DNA of 64,000 bases from NCBI GenBank assembly GCA_026225255.1, contig JAMFSJ010000063.1:36519-100518 (forward strand). The letters run 5' to 3'. The notes under the pieces were generated by a model. It saw only the letters and a list, made by a program, of their open reading frames with translations, searched no databases and had not been told where the DNA came from. Position 1 is the first letter of the stretch. Every line of letters starts with the position of its first letter. The DNA is from Methylacidimicrobium fagopyrum. Lineage in GTDB: Bacteria > Verrucomicrobiota > Verrucomicrobiia > Limisphaerales > UBA11358. Both the position numbers and the translations under genes were made by a program. Positions 1 to 8,210 of the stretch are shown in pieces.

Positions 1-345
1 GCTCTTTCTGATGCGTTGATTTGGGATGAAAAAGAGCGGGGAGATGCGATTTACATTCACCGCATGTGCGTTAACCCGGAGCGTAAGGGAATGAATTTAG
101 CGGCAGCGGTGCTCGCGTGGGCCTATGGACATGCGATTGGCAGCGGGCGAAAATTTATCAGAATGGACACGTGGGGCGGCAATCAGCGGCTGGTAAATTA
201 TTACATCACTTGCGGATTTCAGCACATTGGAAATCGGCAGCTGGGCTTGGTGCCTGATTTGCCGCCGCATTACACCAACGCTAATTTAGCTCTGTTTGAG
301 AATGCAGTTAATTTGCAAGCAGCGTCCCCATGGAAAAAGGATTGA
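1..345 (+). CDS. GNAT-family N-acetyltransferase, 5' end outside window
   Basis: The frame is open from base 1, so this is the C-terminal part (about 114 residues) of a longer gene. The visible part reads as the acetyl-CoA binding half of a GNAT fold: 'IHRMCVNPERKGMNLAAAVL' resembles the strand-4/motif A segment (V.P..rg.G.g..L). It is followed by a helix and by 'RMDTWGGNQRLVNYYITCGF', the usual strand-5/helix-4 segment in which a residue after N binds the cofactor and a Tyr is the general acid. The substrate cannot be told. A TTG at 16 is a possible internal start but would cut the fold, so I treat the gene as truncated by the window. It ends in a region of palindromic repeats and has no clear operon partner. 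Confidence 0.75.
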   Translation, partial: ALSDALIWDEKERGDAIYIHRMCVNPERKGMNLAAAVLAWAYGHAIGSGRKFIRMDTWGGNQRLVNYYITCGFQHIGNRQLGLVPDLPPHYTNANLALFENAVNLQAASPWKKD

Positions 346-462
346 ATGCCTAACAATTCTCCCGAACCAAACGACGTGGCCGCCCCGGTTGCAAGCCAGG
401 TCATGGATGGCAAAATGGGGCAAGAAGCATGCACTTCACAACGCCTTCGTGCTGAAGGCACC

Positions 463-632
463 GGAAATTAACCAGACACGCAGTGTCTGGTAGCAGCCCA
501 TAAAAAAACGTCCTGAATAGACGGCAAAAACAGCTTGAACCTTTCCCCCGTCCTTTCAGGACGCAGCCTACGGTGCGTCCCAACCAGACACTGCGTGTCT
601 GGCTAATTTCCAACGTCGTTCCGCGACCCGGC
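463..632. repeat. Compound palindromic repeat, family A (copy 1)
   Basis: Two inverted copies of a palindrome flank this intergenic block. CCAGACACGCAGTGTCTGG lies at 472-490 and CCAGACACTGCGTGTCTGG at 584-602. Each carries the flank 'ggaaatta' or its complement, so 463-490 and 584-611 are inverted copies of each other. Before the second copy lies the module CCGTCCTTTCAGGACG (549-564). The same order of modules, followed by CGTCG..CCGCGAC, recurs at 55846-55941. The gap 346-719 holds no other gene that I can support. Confidence 0.75.
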
Positions 633-687
633 GACACCATTTCAAACGACGCCAAATTATTTTTCGCAAAACATTTTGAATTTTCAG

Positions 688-715
688 CCTTCATCCTTCA
701 CTCTTCATCTCTCAA
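688..715. repeat. Heptanucleotide array upstream of the LacI-type gene
   Basis: Three good 7-bp units and one weak one (CCTTCAT, CCTTCAC, TCTTCAT, CTCTCAA) end 4 bp before the chosen start codon. It belongs to the same class of short 7-bp arrays found inside bioF, bioA, leuA and a kinase gene in this window. Confidence 0.6.
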
Positions 716-719
716 GAAA

Positions 720-1730
720 ATGGTTCGCCTAAAAGATATTGCCCAGCTCGCCGGGGTTTCGGTGATGACCGTCTCGAAAGCCTTGCGCGACGAGCCGGAC
801 GTTTCCGTCGCCACCAAAACCCGCATCAAAGCGCTCGCCGCGCAAACCGGCTACGTGCCCGATTCCAGCGCACAAGGGTTGCGCACGAAAACCACCAAGC
901 TCTTCGGCCTCGTCATTCCTACGCCGACGAATCCGGTCTATGCGCGCATCGTTTTTGCGATTGAAGAACGCGCCCACGAACTCGGCTACGACCTGATCAT
1001 CGCGCACACGCTGAACAAGCCGGAACGCGAAGATTTGGTGTTGCGCCGTTTGTTATCGCGCCGCGTGGATGGCTTATTCATCACGCCCGTTTACCGTTTT
1101 GAAGCCGAAGCGCGGATTTATCAGGAAATCGCCGTGCGCAAAACGCCGACGGTTTTGCTCGGCCCGCCCGCGCCGTTTTGCAAACAATTTCCCGGCCTCG
1201 AGATCGAAGAATTGGTGGCCAGTTACAACGTCACCAAACATCTCATCGCGCTCGGTCATAAAAAGATTGCCTATCTCACCGGCCCGCCCGCCACGCCGTG
1301 GGCGCACGAACGTTTTGAAGGGTATCGCCGCGCGCTTCGCGAAGCGAATATCGAGGTGGACGACCGGCTGGTTTTCGCCGCCGGCAGCAGCATTGAAGAC
1401 GGCACGAAAGCGACGTTGCAAATGCTCAACGAAGACGTGCGCCCGACCGCCATCCAAGCGGTCAGCGATCTCGTCGCCATCGGTTGCGCGGAAACCTTGC
1501 TCGCGCAAGGCCTGAGAATTCCCGAGGATATTTCCATCGTCGGCTTCGGAAATATTTTGACGTCAGAATATTATCGGGTGCCGTTGACCACGGTGCGCCA
1601 GCCAAAATATCGTCTCGGCATTGCCGCCGTGGACGTAATGATGGGCCTGATTCGCGGGGAAACCGTCCAACCTAAACGCCTGTCCGCTGAACTCATCGAA
1701 CGGAAAAGCACGGCCGCGGTGAAAATTTAA
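720..1730 (+). CDS. LacI-family transcriptional regulator
   Basis: A 336-residue DNA-binding regulator of the LacI/GalR family. Residues 1-50 form the LacI helix-turn-helix and hinge: 'MVRLKDIAQLAGVSVMTVSK' followed by the R.......A...GY.P pattern. Residues about 60-330 form the periplasmic-binding-protein-like effector domain, with the typical 'LFGLVIPTPTNPVYARIVF' start and 'IVGFGN' near the C-terminus. A family member binds an operator and is released by a sugar-like ligand; the ligand is unknown here. The start at 720 gives the normal family N-terminus. The frame stays open upstream to 573, but that extension runs through repeat DNA and does not look like protein. No sugar-utilisation genes are adjacent, so the regulated genes are probably elsewhere. 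Confidence 0.9.
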   Translation: MVRLKDIAQLAGVSVMTVSKALRDEPDVSVATKTRIKALAAQTGYVPDSSAQGLRTKTTKLFGLVIPTPTNPVYARIVFAIEERAHELGYDLIIAHTLNKPEREDLVLRRLLSRRVDGLFITPVYRFEAEARIYQEIAVRKTPTVLLGPPAPFCKQFPGLEIEELVASYNVTKHLIALGHKKIAYLTGPPATPWAHERFEGYRRALREANIEVDDRLVFAAGSSIEDGTKATLQMLNEDVRPTAIQAVSDLVAIGCAETLLAQGLRIPEDISIVGFGNILTSEYYRVPLTTVRQPKYRLGIAAVDVMMGLIRGETVQPKRLSAELIERKSTAAVKI

Positions 1731-1739
1731 GGACGCAGG

Positions 1740-1812
1740 GGAGCGCCGATCGCTTGATCGGCTAGTGGGCTAATTGGTAAAAACTTCGAGCCGATCAGGC
1801 GATCGGCGCTCC
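1740..1812. repeat. Inverted repeat, REP-like family B (copy 1)
   Basis: Arms of 24 bp at 1740-1763 and 1789-1812 pair with one G/T mismatch; the core reads GGAGCGCCGATCG...GATCGGCT. It lies between two convergent genes (the LacI-type regulator and trxB). Related inverted repeats with GGAGCGCC ends lie at 12518-12581 and 59806-59874. There is no T-tract, so it is not a typical intrinsic terminator, though the RNA hairpin could protect 3' ends. Confidence 0.8.
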
Positions 1813-1822
1813 GTTGGCCGAC

Positions 1823-2752
1823 TTACTCGTTCTCCGCCGCGAGGAAACGTTCCGCATCAATCGCCGCCGCACAACCGGCGCCCGCCGCGGTGATGGCTTG
1901 ACGATACACGTTATCCGCACAATCGCCGGCGACGAAAACGCCGGGCACGCTGGTCATCGAGCCTTCTTTACGCACGACAAAACCGTTCGCGTCGAGTTCA
2001 ATTTGGCCCTTGAAAATATCCGTGTTCGGTCCGTGACCGATGGCGATGAACACGCCCGCACAATCCAAAATGGATTCCACGCCGGTCTTGAGATTTTTCA
2101 ATTTCACGCCGGTCACTTTATCCTGCTTCACGTCGAGGATTTCGGTAACGGCAGAATCCCAGATCGGCTTGATCGTTTTGTGCGCGTGCACGCGATCCGC
2201 CATGATTTTGGAGGCGCGCAAGGAATCGCGGCGATGCACGAGATAAACGGTTGAGCCAAAGCGCGTGAGATACAACGCTTCTTCACATGCAGAATCGCCG
2301 CCGCCCACGACGACGAGCGGTTGATTGCGAAACACCGGCAACGCGCCGTCGCACGTGGCGCAATACGTCACGCCTTTCGTTTCCAACAAATCTTCGCCGG
2401 GAACATCCAGATGTTTGTGGCTGGCACCGGTCGCGATGATGACCGTTTCCGCGGCCACGTTTTCACCGTCCACAACGAGCGCGAAAGGACGTTTGGAGAA
2501 ATCTACTTTTTCCACGATGCCGAAACTGGGTTTCGCGCCAAAGCGTTCCGCCTGTTTTTGCATCCGCGTCATCAATTCATAGCCGTCCACGCCTTCGGGA
2601 AAGCCGGGGAAATTTTCGACGATGCTCGTAGTGGTGAGCAATCCCCCGGGTTGAATGCCCGTGAACACGCGGGGCGCCAACTGCGCGCGCGCGGTGTAAA
2701 GCGCGGCGGTCCAACCCGCGCAACCCGATCCGATGATGACGACTTTTTCCAT
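1823..2752 (-). CDS. trxB: Thioredoxin reductase
   Basis: A 309-residue flavoprotein that moves electrons from NADPH through FAD and a redox-active disulfide to thioredoxin in the cytoplasm. The N-terminal FAD-binding segment is 'VVIIGSGCAGWTAALYTARA'. The active-site disulfide motif CATCDG is followed by the NADPH-binding 'VVVGGGDSACEEALYL' and 'HRRD', and the C-terminal FAD motif reads 'GVFVAGDCAD'. Length and domain order are normal. An in-frame TTG at 2764 would add four residues; I chose ATG at 2752 because MEKVVIIG matches the usual family start. It is divergent from the alpha-glucan phosphorylase gene across about 250 bp. Confidence 0.95.
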   Translation of the reverse strand: MEKVVIIGSGCAGWTAALYTARAQLAPRVFTGIQPGGLLTTTSIVENFPGFPEGVDGYELMTRMQKQAERFGAKPSFGIVEKVDFSKRPFALVVDGENVAAETVIIATGASHKHLDVPGEDLLETKGVTYCATCDGALPVFRNQPLVVVGGGDSACEEALYLTRFGSTVYLVHRRDSLRASKIMADRVHAHKTIKPIWDSAVTEILDVKQDKVTGVKLKNLKTGVESILDCAGVFIAIGHGPNTDIFKGQIELDANGFVVRKEGSMTSVPGVFVAGDCADNVYRQAITAAGAGCAAAIDAERFLAAENE

Positions 2753-3002
2753 AAGGACGCGCAAAATAATCTTCTACGACCCAAGTTGCAAGCGCGCGGA
2801 AATATTTTTCCCTCTCCGTTCTCGTCCGCGATATTTCAAAACCATTCGCGGACAAGGGACGCGAACGCGGCGAAAGCCGGTCCGCAACAACATGAACATG
2901 CTAACACCGCGGAGATTTTTTGTTTGCGATGCTGCGCGATAGAAATTAGTGTCATCGCCGTCGTCACGACCCGGCGACATACCCCAAAAAAACATTCAAC
3001 TT

Positions 3003-5177
3003 ATGACAACACCGTTGACCGCTCTGGAACTGAACGAATTGGTAGCCGGCTTAAATAAAGTCGCCCGCAATCTCTGGTGGTGTTGGGATCAGGAAGCGCA
3101 GGATTTATTCTACAAATTGTCGCCGCGCGGCTGGCAGAACATGTTTCACAACCCCGTCGCTGTTTTGCGCGAAGTCTCGGAATACGAACTCCGCGTGCAT
3201 CTGCAGGAACCCGGCTTCGCGGAAAAAGTGCGCGCCGTGTTGAAGGATTTTAATAATTACCTCAACGACAAATCCACTTGGGCGCACAAGAATGCACCAA
3301 AGTTGCATGAGAATCCGGTCGCGTATTTCTCCGCGGAATTCGGTTTCCACGAATCGCTGCCCATTTCCGCCGGCGGTCTCGGCATTCTCGCCGGTGACCA
3401 TGCGAAGTCCGCCAGCGATCTCGGCCTCGGTTTCGTCGGCGTCGGCCTGTTTTATCGCGAAGGTTATTTTCAACAAGCCATTGATTCCAACAATTGGCAG
3501 ACAGAATTTTATAATCCCGTTGATCCGCATAACATCCCGCTCGAACCGTTGCTGGATTCAAAAGGCGACCGCGTGATCTGCAATGTCGAGATCGGCATGA
3601 CGTCCGTGGACTTTCAAGTCTGGCGCGTGAACGTCGGTCGTTGCCCCGTTTATTTGCTCGATACGAATCTCCCGCAAAACGAAGCGCTTTATCGCGATCT
3701 CACGACGCGCGTTTACGGTGGCGACAGTGCCACGCGCATCATGCAGGAAATTCTCCTCGGCATTGGCGGCGTGCGTTTGCTCCGTAAATTGGGCATCGCG
3801 CCGTCCACGTTCCACATGAACGAAGGTCACGCCGCGTTCCTAACGTTGGAATTGATCCGCGAAAAAATTGCGCTCGGCAAAACCGCGGCGGAAGCGCAGA
3901 CATTGACCAAGCAGGAATGTCTGTTCACCACGCACACGCCCGTCGAAGCCGGTCACGATCGTTTCACGCCGGATTTGATGAACTACGCGTTGCAACGGTA
4001 TCTCACATTGTTGCCCCTGCCCTTCAACGACATCCTCGGCCTGGGCCGCGTGACGCCCGCGAATGCCGCCGAACCGTTCTGCATGACCGTGCTCGCGCTG
4101 AAACTTTCCCGCGCCGCGAACGGCGTCAGCGAATTGCACGGCCAAGTCAGCCGCCACATGTGGCAATCGCTTTATCCCGGCGTCGAAGAAAGCAAAGTCC
4201 CCATCGGCCATATCACGAACGGCATTCATTTGCTCGGCTGGATGAAAGGTTCGGTCCGCCAATTTTGGCGCGCGAAGATCACCAATAATAATAACGGCGA
4301 ATCCAAGATGTTCCGCGAAAGATTCGGTGCTGATTGGGCCTCTGCGCTCAACCATGCGGATTTCTGGGCCAAGATGACCGACCCCGCCTTCGTCTCCGAT
4401 GAAGAATTGTGGGCGCTCCGTTATAAAGTGCGCCGCGAGCTGATCGAATTTGCCCGCCGCAAACTGATGATCCAAAGCCAGCGCGTCACGCCCGGCGATT
4501 ATATCCGTTTTGATCAATTGCTGAATCCCGATGCGTTGACCATCGGCTTCGCCCGCCGTTTCGCGACCTACAAACGCGCGCCGTTGATTTTTCAACAATT
4601 CGAAAATATCGTCAAACTCGTGCGCGACCAGAAACGTCCCGTGCAGTTCATCTTCGCTGGCAAAGCCCATCCGCGCGATAACGACGGCAAGCGGTTCATC
4701 CAACAGATCATCCATCTCAGCAAGCATAGCGAGCTGCAAGGATCGCTGGTATTCCTTGAGAACTACGACGTCCATGTCGCCCGCCAGATGGTGGCCGGCT
4801 GCGATATCTGGTTGAACAATCCGCGTCGCCCGCTCGAAGCCAGCGGCACCAGCGGCATGAAAGCCAGCTGCCACGGTTGCCTCGGTTTCAGCATTCTCGA
4901 TGGCTGGTGGCGCGAAGGTTATGACGGCACGAACGGTTTCGGCATCAGCGGCGATTCGCATCCTGACAACGTGGAAGAACAAGATCGCGTGGATAGCGCG
5001 AATCTTTATCAGACGCTCACCGAACAGATCGTGCCAATGTTCTTCAACCGCGATGCGAACGGCATTCCGCGCGAATGGCTCACGCGCGTTCGCCGCAGCA
5101 TGGCGACGCTCGTCCCGCAATTCACCACCGACCGCATGGTGAAGGAATACACGAACAAGTATTATCTGACGAAGTAA
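3003..5177 (+). CDS. glgP: Alpha-glucan (glycogen/maltodextrin) phosphorylase
   Basis: A 724-residue glycosyltransferase family 35 enzyme. It uses phosphate and pyridoxal phosphate to release glucose 1-phosphate from the non-reducing ends of glycogen or maltodextrin. The N-terminus 'NLWWCWDQEAQDLF' belongs to the short alpha-glucan phosphorylase subgroup (DUF3417 region). 'YFSAEFGFHESLPISAGGLG' and 'FHMNEGHAAFL' are the catalytic-domain signatures. The PLP-lysine motif EASGTSGMKA lies near residue 620. I chose ATG 3003; an upstream in-frame GTG at 2949 adds a segment that does not look like the family. A strong terminator at 5192 follows, so this is probably a single-gene unit. Confidence 0.93.
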   Translation: MTTPLTALELNELVAGLNKVARNLWWCWDQEAQDLFYKLSPRGWQNMFHNPVAVLREVSEYELRVHLQEPGFAEKVRAVLKDFNNYLNDKSTWAHKNAPKLHENPVAYFSAEFGFHESLPISAGGLGILAGDHAKSASDLGLGFVGVGLFYREGYFQQAIDSNNWQTEFYNPVDPHNIPLEPLLDSKGDRVICNVEIGMTSVDFQVWRVNVGRCPVYLLDTNLPQNEALYRDLTTRVYGGDSATRIMQEILLGIGGVRLLRKLGIAPSTFHMNEGHAAFLTLELIREKIALGKTAAEAQTLTKQECLFTTHTPVEAGHDRFTPDLMNYALQRYLTLLPLPFNDILGLGRVTPANAAEPFCMTVLALKLSRAANGVSELHGQVSRHMWQSLYPGVEESKVPIGHITNGIHLLGWMKGSVRQFWRAKITNNNNGESKMFRERFGADWASALNHADFWAKMTDPAFVSDEELWALRYKVRRELIEFARRKLMIQSQRVTPGDYIRFDQLLNPDALTIGFARRFATYKRAPLIFQQFENIVKLVRDQKRPVQFIFAGKAHPRDNDGKRFIQQIIHLSKHSELQGSLVFLENYDVHVARQMVAGCDIWLNNPRRPLEASGTSGMKASCHGCLGFSILDGWWREGYDGTNGFGISGDSHPDNVEEQDRVDSANLYQTLTEQIVPMFFNRDANGIPREWLTRVRRSMATLVPQFTTDRMVKEYTNKYYLTK

Positions 5178-5191
5178 TCTACTGTCACTCC

Positions 5192-5222
5192 AAAAGCGGA
5201 CGGGCAACCGTCCGCTTTTTTG
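5192..5222 (+). terminator. Rho-independent terminator of glgP
   Basis: A 12-bp perfect stem (AAAAGCGGACGG at 5192-5203, CCGTCCGCTTTT at 5208-5219) with a GCAA tetraloop is followed by a T-tract. It lies 14 bp after the phosphorylase stop codon. The remainder up to 5468 holds no gene, only the imperfect repeat 'GATTAGCG' around 5350-5380. Confidence 0.92.
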
Positions 5223-5468
5223 TTTTTTAAAATAACTTACCACCGGCCTGAATCAGCCGGCGGGATTGGCGTTTGATCCCGTTGGCATTTGATATATCGC
5301 CGATAAAGGCAGCGGCAACATTCTAGAACTCCAAAACCTTCCCAGCTCGATTAGCGAAAATCAGCGCCGATTAGCGGTTTAAAATGTTTTCCCCGTTGCG
5401 GGCCGTTCGCGACTCCGCCAAAGCACATTCTCCTTTTACGCGGCTGAAATTTTTGTCACGCTCGCGCC

Positions 5469-6881
5469 ATGCCGATTCCGGTCATCAATCTTGCCCAGAT
5501 GCGCGCGTGGGAAAAATCCACCTGGGCCAGCGGTCAGACTGAAGCCGAGGTCATCAAGCGCGTCGGCAAACGCATTGCTCGCCGCGCCCGCAAACTTACC
5601 TGCACGGGCGACACGATTTTAATTCTCGCGGGCAAAGGCCATAACGGCGATGACGCCCGCGCCGCCAAACCCCAGCTCGATGGCCGCAAAGTAAAATTTC
5701 TCGAACTCCTCTTGCCCGCCAGCGATCTGCTCAAGGTGGAAATGGCGTTGCGCGAAAAACCCGCGCTCATCATTGACGGTATTTTTGGCATCGGCCTCAA
5801 CCGCCCACTCGCCGAGGCGTGGCAGAAAATTATCAACGCCGTCAACGCCGCTAAAATTCCAGTGCTCGCCGTGGATGTTCCTTCCGGCCTCAACGCCGAG
5901 ACGGGCGAACATTTTGGCGCGGCGATCAAAGCCGCGATCACGCTCACGGTCGGCGCACCGAAAATCGGTTTGCTTGCGCCCGCGGCGTGGCCGTTCGTCG
6001 GACGACTGGAAATCGCCGATGACGTCGGCCTCGTCCCCTGCGCGGCCAAGAGCGAATTGAATTGGACGTTGGCGGCAGATTTTGAAAATTTTCCGCCGGC
6101 GCGGATGGTGGCGGGCCACAAAGGAACTTTCGGTCACGCGGCGCTGATTGCCGGCAGTTTTGGTTTTCACGGCGCGGGTGTTTTGACGGCGCACGGAGCG
6201 CAACGCGCGCAGCCGGGACTCGTCACGTTATTCACGCAGCCGGAAGTTTTTGCGCCCGTCGCCGCGCAACTCGCCGCGGCGATGGTCAACGTCTGGTCAC
6301 CGGCAACGTCATTACCGGAAAATGCCAGCGCCATCCTCATCGGCCCCGGGCTTGCGGCGTTGAAAGCTTCCGACGCGCTGAAAAATTTCACGCGCCAATT
6401 GTGGCGTGAAGCGAAAGTGCCGTTGATCGTGGATGCGAGCGCGCTGGATTTCTTGACCGGAGAAAATTTCCCGCCGGATGCCCTCCGCGTGCTCACACCC
6501 CATCCCGGCGAAGCGGCCCGATTACTGGCCACCACCACAGAAAAAATTCAAGCCAATCGGGTTCAATCCCTGCGCGATATTTCCAAAAAATTTGGCGGCA
6601 GCTGGGTGATATTGAAAGGCAACCAGACTTTAGTAGGTCGCGCGGACGGCGAGATTTTTGTGAATCCATCCGGCAATCCGCACCTCGCCCAAGGCGGCAG
6701 CGGCGATCTGCTCGCGGGTTTTCTCACCGGCTTGCTCGCGCAAACCGCGTTGCAAACGGACGCGCAAAAAACCCTCCGCTACGCTGTCTGGCAACACGGC
6801 GCAGCGGCGGATCAATTACAAGCGGAACGCAAAAATTGGACGATTGAAGAGCTGGCGGAAGTCATCGGGAATGTTGGGTGA
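5469..6881 (+). CDS. nnr: Bifunctional NAD(P)H-hydrate epimerase / ADP-dependent dehydratase
   Basis: A 470-residue metabolite-repair enzyme. The N-terminal YjeF_N domain (about 1-210) interconverts R and S forms of NAD(P)HX; 'ILAGKGHNGDD' and 'VLAVDVPSGLNAETGE' are its signatures. The C-terminal ribokinase-like domain (about 220-465) dehydrates S-NADHX with ADP; 'HKGTFGHAALIAGS' and the catalytic 'NPHLAQGGSGDLLAG' are visible. One small point is 'GHNGDDARAAKP', where most homologues read GNNGGDG. ATG 5469 gives the usual start. It stands alone between glgP and a convergent lipoprotein gene. Confidence 0.92.
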   Translation: MPIPVINLAQMRAWEKSTWASGQTEAEVIKRVGKRIARRARKLTCTGDTILILAGKGHNGDDARAAKPQLDGRKVKFLELLLPASDLLKVEMALREKPALIIDGIFGIGLNRPLAEAWQKIINAVNAAKIPVLAVDVPSGLNAETGEHFGAAIKAAITLTVGAPKIGLLAPAAWPFVGRLEIADDVGLVPCAAKSELNWTLAADFENFPPARMVAGHKGTFGHAALIAGSFGFHGAGVLTAHGAQRAQPGLVTLFTQPEVFAPVAAQLAAAMVNVWSPATSLPENASAILIGPGLAALKASDALKNFTRQLWREAKVPLIVDASALDFLTGENFPPDALRVLTPHPGEAARLLATTTEKIQANRVQSLRDISKKFGGSWVILKGNQTLVGRADGEIFVNPSGNPHLAQGGSGDLLAGFLTGLLAQTALQTDAQKTLRYAVWQHGAAADQLQAERKNWTIEELAEVIGNVG

Positions 6882-7003
6882 ATTTGTTAACCGCTGATCA
6901 GTGCTAATCGGCGCTAATAAAAATTTGCGGAGACATTCGAGCGCCCCGCTTTCCTCACCCTAGTCTTCTCCTCTCCAAGCAACGCGGGAATCACAGACGA
7001 AAT

Positions 7004-8098
7004 TCATTGCGCGGGAATGGTTAACACCGGCATGCCGGCGGGTTCGCTGTTATCGCTCAACGTGAACAACAACATCATAAACGAAAAGATGCGCTTGGAT
7101 TTCAGATCACGGTCATCAATCCAAAACCAATGGTTGCGATAAGGCACGGTGACAAAATCGTCCTTCGGTTCCGTCGTGGAACTATGGATGCGAATGAGCC
7201 GACGTTGTTCGACCTCGGGCGAACTTTCACTCCAACCCGGATTCGTGCGGCCTTCGACAATATCTTGCGGCGGCACGTCCACTTGGGAAGCCATGTTGTT
7301 CATGATGTGCAACATGGAGCGCGTCACCACCGCCAGCTCATGATTGTTGGCGGGTGTGCTGCCAAAAACGAGTTTGAATTCCTGCGCGTCCGGTGCCAAG
7401 TGCAACAGTTGATGTAACTCGCTAATGTCCGCGAGCGTTTCCGGGGAAATATCTTGGGAACGGAAAGTCAGCAACGTCGCTTCGTTTTTATTAGCACCTT
7501 GGCCGGATAATACGCGCACCCCGACCGCATCCGAGTTTTGAATTTTCCGCATCAATTGGATCACGCGTAAAAAATTCGTATCCGCCATCGCCACGCCGTT
7601 GCCGGACGCCTGCTGATTTTTTAAGCCATTGATGGAAGCCACGGCGGTCAACATCATCGCATCCGCTGGCCAGCCGGCTTGAATGGTCGAGAACAACGCT
7701 TCGGGCGGAATCGGCGTGATCATGGCGCGGATAAATTTGCTGCCGGTCAGCGGCGTGTAAGTGACCGTCGGCCGATCGGTAAACGAGGCCGCGCCACCGA
7801 GCGTCAAGGCGTTACCCACCGTGGAAACGGATGAAAAAGATCCGCCCACGCTCGCGCCCGTTTGTAACGAGTAACCCGACACGATCTGCCCCACGTCCAC
7901 GAAAATGGGCGGATCCAGGTAACGCAACTTGATGATGTTCAAAAGCGTTTGGCGTTTCCACGATTCCGTGATGGCGGTGCTGTAATCAAACCGGTCGCGC
8001 GCCACGGTCATCGGCCCGATGGAATGACAACCGCACAACCCTGTTATGCCCGCCAATAATATCAGCCCGAAAATTTGTTTGAAAATAGTCTTCATCAT
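7004..8098 (-). CDS. Exported lipoprotein of unknown function
   Basis: A 364-residue protein with a lipoprotein signal: a hydrophobic stretch (about residues 5-20) ends in L-C-G-C, with Cys24 the likely lipidated residue. The mature part begins 'GPMTVARDRFDYSTAITESW' and continues 'NIIKLRYLDPPIFVDVGQIV', a conserved-looking block. I have seen such blocks in unannotated lipoproteins of Gram-negative bacteria, but I cannot assign a function. It lies 112 bp downstream of the large sensor kinase gene on the same strand and could be co-transcribed with it. Two adjacent ATG codons (8098, 8095) can serve as start. Confidence 0.7.
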   Translation of the reverse strand: MMKTIFKQIFGLILLAGITGLCGCHSIGPMTVARDRFDYSTAITESWKRQTLLNIIKLRYLDPPIFVDVGQIVSGYSLQTGASVGGSFSSVSTVGNALTLGGAASFTDRPTVTYTPLTGSKFIRAMITPIPPEALFSTIQAGWPADAMMLTAVASINGLKNQQASGNGVAMADTNFLRVIQLMRKIQNSDAVGVRVLSGQGANKNEATLLTFRSQDISPETLADISELHQLLHLAPDAQEFKLVFGSTPANNHELAVVTRSMLHIMNNMASQVDVPPQDIVEGRTNPGWSESSPEVEQRRLIRIHSSTTEPKDDFVTVPYRNHWFWIDDRDLKSKRIFSFMMLLFTLSDNSEPAGMPVLTIPAQ

Positions 8099-8210
8099 TT
8101 TGTGCTAAAGATTAGTGACCGCGCGCTAGAGCTAATTAACCCAGGCTTGATTCGATTTTTTTTGGTCCGACAACCATTTCATGGCTGCTACCGGCGTTAA
8201 CTATTCACAT

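Noticed and set aside
573..719. An N-terminal extension of the LacI-type regulator starting at 573
   Set aside because: The extra 49 codons run through palindromic and heptanucleotide repeats; the family start is at 720.
2321..3058. A 245-residue open frame on the plus strand opposite trxB
   Set aside because: It overlaps trxB and the glgP start region and has no recognisable domain.
3840..5243. A 467-residue open frame on the minus strand opposite glgP
   Set aside because: It is a shadow of the strongly supported alpha-glucan phosphorylase gene. The peptide has no recognisable family and the composition of a mirrored high-GC3 frame.
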